Below, in pieces: positions 57,022-64,000 of a DNA stretch of 64,000 nucleotides (its first letter is position 1; each line of letters opens with the position of its first letter). Source of the DNA: Thalassotalea fonticola (GTDB lineage Bacteria; Pseudomonadota; Gammaproteobacteria; Enterobacterales; Alteromonadaceae); the NCBI RefSeq assembly GCF_032911225.1, contig NZ_CP136600.1:930001-994000 (forward strand). The letters are read 5' to 3'. The notes under the pieces were generated by a model. It made no database searches. It worked only from the letters and a program-made list of their open reading frames with translations, and was not told the DNA's origin. Position numbers and translations under genes: made by a program.

Positions 57022-57722
57022 TGAAAATGAACACATTATCAAAACAGCACTTTGCACTATTTGGATTAGTTATTTTATTGACGATAACTCATTTAATTTA
57101 TCTTAGCAGCCAACCGTCTAAACAAACGCTCATACCGCCCAAGATCAGCGGTACAATATTAATTAATCCGTATAAGATCATACCCTTTACCCTTATCGAC
57201 CAAAATAACAAAATATTTAACAATCAAAAATTAACGGGCAATTGGCATTTAGTCAGTTATGGCTATTTGCATTGCCCAGACGTTTGTCCTACAACCTTAA
57301 TTCTATTAAGCCGTATTAAAGAAAAATTAACTAAGAACTCATATTCTTTGAATTATTTGTTTTACAGTGTTGATCCAACAAGAGACCGACCGAATAACTT
57401 AAAACAATATTTAAGCTTTTTTGACGATGAATTTATTGGTTTAACCCATGAAGATACTTCTGAACTCAATAATGATTTTGCTAATAATTTAGGTATTAAA
57501 GCCGATATAAAAACCATAACTGATAATTCCATTGTCCAAATAAAAGTTAGCCATGGGGTGCATTTATTTTTAATTAATCCTGAAGGTAAGCTCGTTGCAG
57601 TTTTTAATCCTCAAGAAAATTTTAATGATATTAACAACTCAATACCAACGTTTAATCAAGCATGGTTATATAAAGATATTACCGCAACAATTGATTATTT
57701 AAATTTAAAATCGAACAGTTGA
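57021..57722 (+). CDS. SCO1/SenC family copper chaperone
   Basis: 233 residues from ATG 57021, which overlaps the cyoE stop (TAATG). One N-terminal membrane anchor (FALFGLVILLTITHLIYL), then a thioredoxin-like domain with the copper-binding HCPDVCPTT and the partner His in VSHGVHLFLI. It delivers copper to the CuA site of subunit II. Last gene of the cox operon. Confidence 0.92.
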   Translation: MKMNTLSKQHFALFGLVILLTITHLIYLSSQPSKQTLIPPKISGTILINPYKIIPFTLIDQNNKIFNNQKLTGNWHLVSYGYLHCPDVCPTTLILLSRIKEKLTKNSYSLNYLFYSVDPTRDRPNNLKQYLSFFDDEFIGLTHEDTSELNNDFANNLGIKADIKTITDNSIVQIKVSHGVHLFLINPEGKLVAVFNPQENFNDINNSIPTFNQAWLYKDITATIDYLNLKSNS

Positions 57723-57961
57723 TCAAACCATCTCCACTTTATTTAGACACTAAAATGTAGTTATTAAAGAATGAACTAAGTCTCAAATTAATAATTTAAT
57801 TCACTAACTATATACAAGCATAAAGACTCCGCTAACTCTGTATTGTTTTCGCTTAAACGATATGTGGATAAGTTAGTGAGCAAAGTTTCAATACCGCAAT
57901 GCCAGCCTTTTATTTAACTGCTCATTTAATAAATTCAATCATGTTGGTAACTAACAAGTAG
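57723..57961. other. Intergenic region after the cox operon
   Basis: About 240 bp with no clear ORF or terminator. The 33-bp repeat array begins right after. Confidence 0.4.
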
Positions 57962-57985
57962 GTGAATATTTACACACTTAACGAC

Positions 57986-58117
57986 AGAGTTATCAGGGTT
58001 ACTCATGATAATGCAAGCAGGGTTATCAGGGTTACTGACATAAAGCTTCGGAGAGTTATCAGGGTTACCTTGAATTTATCACCTAGAGTTGTTAGAGTTA
58101 TCAATAATTTATATGTT
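57986..58117 (+). repeat. Four 33-bp direct repeats upstream of the hicB-like gene
   Basis: AGAGTTATCAGGGTTACT starts at 57986, 58019 (AGGG variant), 58052 and, degenerate, 58085, an exact 33-bp spacing. The 15-bp linkers differ. The period is three helical turns, as in iterons. In one frame the units would read RVIRVT plus five residues, but no convincing start supports a protein. The array ends about 15-30 bp before the hicB-like ATG. Confidence 0.8.
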
Positions 58118-58134
58118 ATTAAGAGAAACTGGCT

Positions 58135-58542
58135 ATGCGCTTTCCAATTGTTTTGTTATTTAATCCTGAAACTAATGACTACAAGGTCACCGTTCCAGAC
58201 ATGCCTGGTTGCAGCTGTAGAGCTAAAACTATGGATATCGCTTTGAATGAAATTATTGCGGTAATCGAGAGTCATCTGTCTTTATTGGCAGAGTACTCAG
58301 AAGACATTCCAAATGCTTCAAGCTTTGAAAATCATGTAAGTAAAATGGAATTTAGAGGCGGAGTGTGGGCGGTTGTAGATATTGATATAACCCCATTTTT
58401 AGGGAAGAGTCATAAAATTAATGTAACGCTACCTGAACTTCTAATTAAGAAAATTGACGAGTGTGTATCATCAAACCCTAACTATGCGACACGCTCAGGA
58501 TTTTTAGCTACGGCAGCAATAAATGAATTAAAAAACAGTTAA
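58135..58542 (+). CDS. HicB-like antitoxin protein, orphan
   Basis: 135 residues. The N-terminal half is the HicB RNase-H-like fold (YKVTVPDMPGCSCRAKTMDIALNEIIAVIESHL). The C-terminus is a ribbon-helix-helix DNA-binding domain (INVTLPELLIKKIDECVSSN, TRSGFLATAAINELK). Normally HicB neutralises the mRNA interferase HicA and represses the operon. No HicA-sized ORF with a HicA motif is visible on either side, so it is an orphan regulator or a remnant. The direct repeats just upstream are obvious candidate operators. Confidence 0.85.
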   Translation: MRFPIVLLFNPETNDYKVTVPDMPGCSCRAKTMDIALNEIIAVIESHLSLLAEYSEDIPNASSFENHVSKMEFRGGVWAVVDIDITPFLGKSHKINVTLPELLIKKIDECVSSNPNYATRSGFLATAAINELKNS

Positions 58543-58611
58543 GTTGCTTTAACGGCAGTCTTGTATAATAAAACTATTAAGTCTAAAAACTTAAAACAAA
58601 AGTGAAAACAA

Positions 58612-59316
58612 ATGAATAAAAACCTTTTATTGTTAAGTAGTTCAAGAGTTGGCGATACTGAATATTTACAGCACGCTAAAGAAATGATCAATGAACACCT
58701 TGGCGAAGCTCGAGAATTAGTTTTTGTTCCCTATGCTGGCGTTACTGTCAACTACGACCAATATACCCAAATGGTGCAAACCGCCCTAACCGATTTAAAC
58801 ATCAAAGTTATTGGTTTGCATACTTTTACCGACCAAGTAGCCGCTATAAACAATGCACAAGCCGTGGCCATTGGTGGTGGTAATACCTTTCATTTATTAC
58901 ATCAGCTTTATGAACATAACCTTGTAGAGCCACTAAGAGCAAAAACTGACAAAGGCATGCCTTATATCGGTTGGAGTGCTGGTTCAAATGTAGCGGGAAG
59001 TACCATCAGAACAACCAATGATATGCCAATAATACAGCCGAAAAGTTTTGATGCACTGGCGTTAATTCCTGTGCAATTGAACCCACACTATACCGACTAC
59101 AATCCTCCGGGTCATAATGGTGAAACCAGAGAGCAACGCCTTGCTGAGTTTATGGTGTTAAATCCAACCACTCATATTGCCGCAATCGTTGAAGGTACAG
59201 CGTTAAAAGTTACAGACAATAGTATGACCCTTATTGGTGGTGCACAGGGTTATTTATTCTTAAATGGTAAAAAAGACATTATCGCAGCAGATGCGGACAT
59301 TAGTTTCTTGCTTTAG
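58612..59316 (+). CDS. pepE: Dipeptidase E (alpha-aspartyl dipeptidase)
   Basis: A 234-residue S51-family serine peptidase. The nucleophile Ser122 lies in YIGWSAGSNVAG, the usual PepE elbow, with AIGGGNTFHLLHQLY and LNPHYTDYNPPGHNGETREQR. It cleaves Asp-X dipeptides in the cytoplasm. The length matches Salmonella PepE (229). Monocistronic. Confidence 0.93.
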   Translation: MNKNLLLLSSSRVGDTEYLQHAKEMINEHLGEARELVFVPYAGVTVNYDQYTQMVQTALTDLNIKVIGLHTFTDQVAAINNAQAVAIGGGNTFHLLHQLYEHNLVEPLRAKTDKGMPYIGWSAGSNVAGSTIRTTNDMPIIQPKSFDALALIPVQLNPHYTDYNPPGHNGETREQRLAEFMVLNPTTHIAAIVEGTALKVTDNSMTLIGGAQGYLFLNGKKDIIAADADISFLL

Positions 59317-59364
59317 GCTGAGTTAAGAAAACTTGGCAACGATATACTCGCAGGTACAGCCATG

Positions 59365-59416
59365 TGGGGTCAGACCAAAACCTATTCTTTTTGAATAGGG
59401 TTTTGCTCTGACCCCA
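59365..59416. repeat. Long inverted repeat (23/24-bp arms, T5 loop)
   Basis: Arms TGGGGTCAGACCAAAACCTATTC and its near reverse complement (TGGGGTCAGAGCAAAACCCTATTC on the other strand, quoted here as a pair differing by one substitution and one insertion) flank TTTTT. GGGGTCAGAGCAAAA-like sequences are familiar from REP-like elements linked to IS200-type transposases. It lies between convergent pepE and bioD and may also act as a terminator. Confidence 0.75.
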
Positions 59417-59480
59417 GTTCCATGGACCGGAACTAGTTAACCCATAAGAAGTGGATTCATCGAAATGCGCGAGCGAATTA

Positions 59481-60146
59481 TTACAGCAGCTCTAAATCTA
59501 TAGAGTTAATTGCTTGCTCTATATCACTAATAAAACCAAGTCGGCCTAGTAAAGGGGCTTTGAATGTAGATTGCAGTAATTCAATATTCTCTTCAAGGTA
59601 TTGCATATGCACCGGATGATTTGCCACCCAACCGACAACATTCACACCATCATTAAGTATGCTTTCATAAGTTAAAATTGCATGGTTTAAACAGCCTAGT
59701 TTCATGCCAACAACTAAAATCACATCGAGTTGTTGTTGTTTAACAAAGTCGGATAAAAAATCTCCGTTTCCTAAAGGTAAGCGCCAGCCACCAGCACCTT
59801 CCGTTATGATCACATCTGCATTTATTTGCATAACGTCGTTAAAATAAGCACTGATCAAATCTGTTTGTATCGCACTATTAGCTTTAAATGCCGCTATATG
59901 TGGCGCTATTGGTTCAGCAAAAGCAATAGGGTTAATGTTTTGAATTGATTGCTGACAATTTGACTGACCTTGTAAGAGCTTGGCATCTTGGTTCACTAAA
60001 TTGCCGTCTATTAACTCACAACCTGCAGAAACAGGCTTAAATACTGCTACTTTGTTATTATTGGCAACAAAACCAGCGGTAATTGCTGTTGCAACTAAAG
60101 TTTTTCCTGCATCAGTGTCCGTTGCTGTTATAAAGTATTTATTCAT
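59481..60146 (-). CDS. bioD: Dethiobiotin synthetase
   Basis: A 221-residue P-loop enzyme: FITATDTDAGKTLVATAI (Walker A), FKPVSAGCE, VIITEGAGGWRLPL and VVGMKLGCLNHAIL. It closes the ureido ring of dethiobiotin from diaminopelargonic acid, CO2 and ATP. It overlaps the bioC end by 8 bp. Last gene of the leftward bioB-F-C-D operon. Confidence 0.95.
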   Translation of the reverse strand: MNKYFITATDTDAGKTLVATAITAGFVANNNKVAVFKPVSAGCELIDGNLVNQDAKLLQGQSNCQQSIQNINPIAFAEPIAPHIAAFKANSAIQTDLISAYFNDVMQINADVIITEGAGGWRLPLGNGDFLSDFVKQQQLDVILVVGMKLGCLNHAILTYESILNDGVNVVGWVANHPVHMQYLEENIELLQSTFKAPLLGRLGFISDIEQAINSIDLELL

Positions 60147-60924
60147 GAGTATTCATCACCATACCAGTACAAAGTTGATACGTTGCTGGATAAACGCCCT
60201 GCTCGGTTAAATAGCCATCATAAGCTTGGGTCATTTTTTTCCAGCTGTTTTTACCTGACAAGCCTTTACGTGATCTTTTAGGTACTTTACTAGCGCCTAA
60301 ATTTTTAAGCTCTTTTGCTAAGTGTCGAACATTATCGTAATCAAGTACAACCGGGGTTTTCTCTAGTTTGGTAATGCTCAAGCCACTAATCTGTAAAGAG
60401 TGCTTAATATCGATTAGCTCATTAAAGTCTATAACATGGTCATCGTTGTCGACACTAAGCCAAGATTGCTTTAATTCATTTAAAGTACCATCTAATAGAC
60501 TTGAAAAAATAAGTACACCATCAGGCTTTAATATCCGTTTTATTTCAATAAACGCATCGGTTAATGGATTACACCATTGTATAGCAAGATTAGAAAATAC
60601 GATATCAACACTGTTATCTGCCAATGGTATGTTGTGCATATCGGCATTGAGCCAATTTATGTTTTTGTTACGGTTCAATTTTGAATAATTGAGCATCTCT
60701 TTTGATAGGTCTAAGCCTATTACGGTATTAAATTTAGTTGCTAATACGTTAGCAAAATAACCTGTACCGCAACCTAAATCCAAGACTACACTATCGTTAT
60801 TATTTGGTAGATTTGACAGTAATAATTCACCAGAATAACGCTGTAATCTAGCCGATTCATCGTAAGATTTTGATGCATTACCAAATGTATTGGCAATTTG
60901 TTGTTTTATTTGTTCTGTAGGCAT
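60139..60924 (-). CDS. bioC: Malonyl-ACP O-methyltransferase BioC
   Basis: A 261-residue class I SAM methyltransferase. Motif I is VLDLGCGTGYFANVLA, post-I VIGLDLSKEML, and motif III PDGVLIFSSL. The N-terminus FGNASKSYDESARLQRYSGELLL is typical of BioC. It methylates malonyl-ACP to start pimelate synthesis. It overlaps bioF by 19 bp and bioD by 8 bp. Confidence 0.93.
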   Translation of the reverse strand: MPTEQIKQQIANTFGNASKSYDESARLQRYSGELLLSNLPNNNDSVVLDLGCGTGYFANVLATKFNTVIGLDLSKEMLNYSKLNRNKNINWLNADMHNIPLADNSVDIVFSNLAIQWCNPLTDAFIEIKRILKPDGVLIFSSLLDGTLNELKQSWLSVDNDDHVIDFNELIDIKHSLQISGLSITKLEKTPVVLDYDNVRHLAKELKNLGASKVPKRSRKGLSGKNSWKKMTQAYDGYLTEQGVYPATYQLCTGMVMNTHE

Positions 60925-62081
60925 TTGCCTATAACCTCATTAATACAATCAGCTAACTCTATGATATCTTTATCATTATGACTCGCACTCAAGGTAACGC
61001 GTAACCTTGATTTGCCAATTTCAACAGTCGGTGGCCTAATTGCAGTTAACCAAAAACCTTTGTTTTTCAATTGTAGCTGACAATACAATGCATTTTCTTC
61101 ACTGCCGGTTAAAATGCCAATTATTGATGACTGAGAATCTGTTATCTCAATACTGTTATCAAGTTGAGATTTGAATAAACAGGTAAGCTTGCTTATTTTT
61201 TCTCTGCGCCAGTGTTCAGATTGACAAAGTTTAATACTGGTGATTGTCGCCACTGCATTTGCAGGCGGCATCGCCGTAGAATAAATATAATCCCGACAAC
61301 GATTAACTAAATAATCGATAAATTCTGCGCTACCAGTAACCGCAGCGCCTTGGGTTGCTAGCGCTTTACCAAAGGTGATCATTTGAATAAGGTGACTGCC
61401 TTTTTCAATATTTTGTTGTTCTAAGGTGCCTTGACCTTCTTTACCAAGCACGCCAACACCATGAGCATCATCTATATATAAATTGGCTTGATGTTTTAAA
61501 GCAAGGTTATTAATACTGGATAAATTACCTGTATCGCCATCCATACTATAAACACCTTCAGCAATAATTAACTTGTCATTACAGTCACTACTGCTAAGCA
61601 TATCGTTAAGTTGTTCACAGTTGTTGTGCTTGAAGCGTTTGCTTTTAGCTTTAGAGTTGAATGCGCCATCAATAAGTGATGCATGACTAAGTTTATCTAG
61701 AAAATAACCGGTATTAGTACTTTGCCCTAATGCAGATAACACACCTGAATTTGCACTAAAACCTGTTGAAAATAGTAAACACTTAGGTGCTTCTAACCAA
61801 TCAGCTATTAATTCTTCTAACTCTTGATGTGCTTTACTGTAACCTGTTACTAAGCTTGATGAACCAGAGCCACAGCCATATTGCTCTATGCCCTTTTTAA
61901 AGGCCGATTTGATATCACAGTGCTGGTTTAAACCGAGGTAATCATTACTGGAAAAGTTTATGTATTGCTTACCTTGATGAACCAATAAGCGTCCAGCACC
62001 TTTATCTAACTCTTTGCGAGACCGATAAAGGTTCAGCTCTTGCTGTTTAGCAAGTTGTGGCTTTATAAAAGAAAAGGACAT
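60906..62081 (-). CDS. bioF: 8-amino-7-oxononanoate synthase
   Basis: A 391-residue PLP enzyme of the alpha-oxoamine synthase family: NFSSNDYLGLNQH, GCGSGSSSLVTGYSKAH, YIDDAHGVGVLGKEGQG and the PLP lysine in MITFGKALATQGAAVTG. It condenses pimeloyl-ACP with alanine. 14 bp after bioB. Confidence 0.95.
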   Translation of the reverse strand: MSFSFIKPQLAKQQELNLYRSRKELDKGAGRLLVHQGKQYINFSSNDYLGLNQHCDIKSAFKKGIEQYGCGSGSSSLVTGYSKAHQELEELIADWLEAPKCLLFSTGFSANSGVLSALGQSTNTGYFLDKLSHASLIDGAFNSKAKSKRFKHNNCEQLNDMLSSSDCNDKLIIAEGVYSMDGDTGNLSSINNLALKHQANLYIDDAHGVGVLGKEGQGTLEQQNIEKGSHLIQMITFGKALATQGAAVTGSAEFIDYLVNRCRDYIYSTAMPPANAVATITSIKLCQSEHWRREKISKLTCLFKSQLDNSIEITDSQSSIIGILTGSEENALYCQLQLKNKGFWLTAIRPPTVEIGKSRLRVTLSASHNDKDIIELADCINEVIGKCLQNK

Positions 62082-62095
62082 TTAACTAACTGAAC

Positions 62096-63157
62096 TTACT
62101 TAGCAGTTGCGTCGTAAAACAAGTCTTTGTTTTCACTGTTTACAATAGCTGTTCTTAGGGCATATTCTTCGTCGGCTTGTTGCCCTTCTGTTTGTGCGTT
62201 TAATCGTTCTGTATTAATACCTAACTTTTTAAATAACATCATATCGGCATCAGCTTCAGGGTTATCAGTAGTCAGTAATTTACAGCCATAGAAAATAGAA
62301 TTTGCACCGGCAAGGAAACACATTGCTTGCATTTGCTCATTCATAGCATCACGTCCTGCAGATAAACGAACGTGAGATCCTGGCATCATAATACGGGCAA
62401 CAGCGATACAGCGAATAAAGTCGAAGTTATCTAAATCTGCAACATCAGCTAACGGTGTACCATCAATTTTAACCAACATGTTAATTGGCACACTTTCTGG
62501 TTGTTTATCAAGATTGGCGAGTTGTACTAATAATGATGCCCGATCAACTGAAGTTTCGCCAAGGCCCATAATACCGCCACTACACACTTTCATGCCAGAT
62601 CCACGTACATTGTCTAAGGTGTTCAATCTGTCTTGATAAGTTCGCGTTGTAATAATTTGGTTATAATGCTCAGGTGACGTATCTAAGTTGTGATTGTAGT
62701 AATCTAAACCTGCATCACTTAGCGTATCAGCTTGCTCTTTTGACAACATTCCAAGCGTCATACAGGTTTCCAGTCCTAATTCTCGAACTCCCTCGACCAT
62801 CTTTACAATATGAGGCATATCTCTTGCCTTTGGATTTCTCCACCCAGCCCCCATACAAAAACGAGTAGAGCCTTGTGCTTTAGCCTTTTTAGCCGCTTCC
62901 AGTACATTCTCTACTTCCATTAATTTTTCTTTATCAACATCGGTACTGTATCTGGCACTTTGAGAACAATATTTGCAATCTTCTGGGCATGCGCCTGTTT
63001 TTATTGACAATAAAGTGCTTACTTGTACTTCATTTGGATTAAAATTGGCGCGATGTACTGTTTGTGCTTGAAACATTAGATCGTTAAACGGTAAATTGAA
63101 AAGTGCTTGTACTTCAGATACGGTCCAATCGTTTCGGACAATGGCATTAATAGACAT
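62096..63157 (-). CDS. bioB: Biotin synthase
   Basis: A 353-residue radical SAM enzyme with the cluster motif [17 protein letters not shown], then [37 protein letters not shown] and the 2Fe-2S ligand Arg region [23 protein letters not shown]. It inserts sulfur into dethiobiotin. First gene of the leftward bio operon, divergent from bioA. Confidence 0.96.
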   Translation of the reverse strand: MSINAIVRNDWTVSEVQALFNLPFNDLMFQAQTVHRANFNPNEVQVSTLLSIKTGACPEDCKYCSQSARYSTDVDKEKLMEVENVLEAAKKAKAQGSTRFCMGAGWRNPKARDMPHIVKMVEGVRELGLETCMTLGMLSKEQADTLSDAGLDYYNHNLDTSPEHYNQIITTRTYQDRLNTLDNVRGSGMKVCSGGIMGLGETSVDRASLLVQLANLDKQPESVPINMLVKIDGTPLADVADLDNFDFIRCIAVARIMMPGSHVRLSAGRDAMNEQMQAMCFLAGANSIFYGCKLLTTDNPEADADMMLFKKLGINTERLNAQTEGQQADEEYALRTAIVNSENKDLFYDATAK

Positions 63158-63268
63158 AAAATTCTCTGTGAATGTAACGGATATAAGTTATTGCAAGTAT
63201 TGCGTTTAATAGGTAGTCTAACTTTCTCAATCATCCTGTCAACTAACTAAAAGTTTATTTGTTTACCT

Positions 63269-64000
63269 ATGGTTAAAAATTATACAGCCATTTTGATGTA
63301 TGACCAAGAACATCTTTGGCATCCCTATACTTCAATGAATTCTCCCTTACCCTCTTATCTTGTAGAACACGCTGATGGTGTATATTTACATTTAGCCAGC
63401 GGTGAAAAAGTAATCGACGGTATGTCTTCTTGGTGGTCAGTCGTGCATGGTTATAATCACCCAGTGTTAAATGCAGCGATGAAAGCTCAAATTGATAAGT
63501 TTTCACATGTGATGTTTGGCGGCTTAACCCATACTCCGGCGATAGAATTAGCCGAAAAGCTTATCAGCTTAACACCACAAGGATTAAATAAAGTATTTCT
63601 TGCTGATAGTGGCTCAGTTGCGGTTGAAGTTGCTATCAAGATGGCTATCCAATACCAACACAGTAAACGTAAACTTAATAAAAACAAAATGCTGACCATT
63701 AAAAATGGTTACCATGGCGATACATTTGCCGCGATGTCAGTCTGCGATCCTGTTAATGGTATGCACCAATTATTCAGCGGCTTTATCACTGAAAACTTTT
63801 TTGCTGATGCTCCACAAATTGGTTTTGATCAGCAATGGCATGAAGCAGACTTAGACAGTTTAAAACAGCAATTTAGTGATAACCATCATCATATCGCTGC
63901 ACTTATACTAGAGCCAATAGTGCAAGGCGCTGGTGGTATGCGTTTTTATCACCCTGAATTTTTAAAAGCTTGCCGAACATTATGTGATCAATACGATGTG
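63269..64000 (+). CDS. bioA: Adenosylmethionine-8-amino-7-oxononanoate aminotransferase (cut by window end)
   Basis: An open frame runs from ATG 63269 (or in-frame ATG 63296, giving MYDQEHLWHPYTSM) to the last base, 244 codons. Motifs: HLWHPYTSMNSPLP, GMSSWWSVVHGYNHPVLN, FLADSGSVAVEVAIKM, NGYHGDTFAAMSVCDP and LEPIVQGAGGMRFYHP. It transfers an amino group from SAM to 8-amino-7-oxononanoate. The PLP lysine lies beyond the window. Divergent from bioB across 111 bp, the usual arrangement. Confidence 0.95.
   Translation, partial: MVKNYTAILMYDQEHLWHPYTSMNSPLPSYLVEHADGVYLHLASGEKVIDGMSSWWSVVHGYNHPVLNAAMKAQIDKFSHVMFGGLTHTPAIELAEKLISLTPQGLNKVFLADSGSVAVEVAIKMAIQYQHSKRKLNKNKMLTIKNGYHGDTFAAMSVCDPVNGMHQLFSGFITENFFADAPQIGFDQQWHEADLDSLKQQFSDNHHHIAALILEPIVQGAGGMRFYHPEFLKACRTLCDQYDV

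Noticed and set aside
57986..58117. Possible CRISPR array
   Set aside because: Repeats of 18 bp with 15-bp linkers are too short, and no cas genes are present.
57962..58246. 94-residue ORF with RVIRVT repeats
   Set aside because: It arises from the 33-bp DNA repeat, starts with a GTG, and overlaps the hicB-like gene in another frame. The repeat is better treated as DNA.
63158..63268. BirA operator between bioB and bioA
   Set aside because: Only a half-site-like TTGTTTACC is visible near 63259-63267; the second half and spacing do not match the known TTGTAAACC-N-GGTTTACAA form.

Overview
This AT-rich window reads like a chromosomal segment of a marine gammaproteobacterium of the Alteromonadales, most probably Colwelliaceae (Colwellia/Thalassotalea type). 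The assignment is an inference from the low GC, the mix of housekeeping loci (yejK-yejL-yejM, pyrC, bioBFCD, a caa3-like cox operon, the 180-kDa NAD-glutamate dehydrogenase, MCE proteins) and a short repeat element resembling those seen in that group. No rRNA, phage or plasmid module is present. Two tRNA genes (Ser-UGA, Pro-GGG) and one stand-alone tyrosine recombinase are present.

Region 1 (1-9.6 kb): a leftward set made of a nitrilase-fold amidase, a C45-type Ntn hydrolase/acyltransferase and a truncated NhaC-family antiporter. It diverges from a rightward pair: a very long Orn/Lys/Arg-type PLP decarboxylase and an ATP-grasp ligase. The pathway is unknown. A 45-residue acidic ORF follows the terminator.

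Region 2 (9.6-32.6 kb): a glutamate/D-amino-acid island. It holds a prokaryotic ionotropic glutamate-receptor-like potassium channel, the GltS sodium/glutamate symporter, a LysA-like decarboxylase, the large NAD-glutamate dehydrogenase, a LysR regulator, a TonB-dependent receptor, an M14 carboxypeptidase lipoprotein and a D-aminoacylase-like lipoprotein. A tightly overlapping operon follows: DUF1445 (D-glutamate cyclase-like), PxpA, PxpB, PxpC, DUF4392 (the other half of the mammalian D-glutamate cyclase), a D-amino-acid transaminase and an alanine racemase. Read together, this is a route that imports peptide or muropeptide material, trims it, frees D-amino acids, channels them through D-Glu and 5-oxoproline to L-Glu, and oxidises L-Glu to 2-oxoglutarate. 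A palindrome of the form ATAAC-N5-GTTAT (a LysR-type T-N11-A box) lies before the decarboxylase gene, between the LysA-like gene and glutamate dehydrogenase, and before the TonB receptor. It ties Regions 1 and 2 into one probable LysR regulon.

Region 3 (32.6-50.1 kb): tRNA-Ser with decaying tandem copies of its 3' half and terminator; a TPR lipoprotein plus M28 peptidase; a phosphoribosyltransferase; a MipA/OmpV porin-like protein; a split PqiA/LetA pair with an eight-MCE-domain LetB-like protein; the tyrosine recombinase; M23 peptidase, a double QueD-like protein and pyrC; yejK, yejL and yejM; and tRNA-Pro with five 56-bp tandem copies of its 3' end.

Region 4 (50.1-64 kb): a two-TM membrane protein; a cox operon (subunit II with two c-type heme domains, subunit I, two subunit III proteins, subunit IV, heme O synthase, SCO1); an orphan HicB-like protein preceded by four 33-bp repeats; PepE; a strong inverted repeat; and the biotin cluster bioD-bioC-bioF-bioB with divergent bioA cut by the window end.
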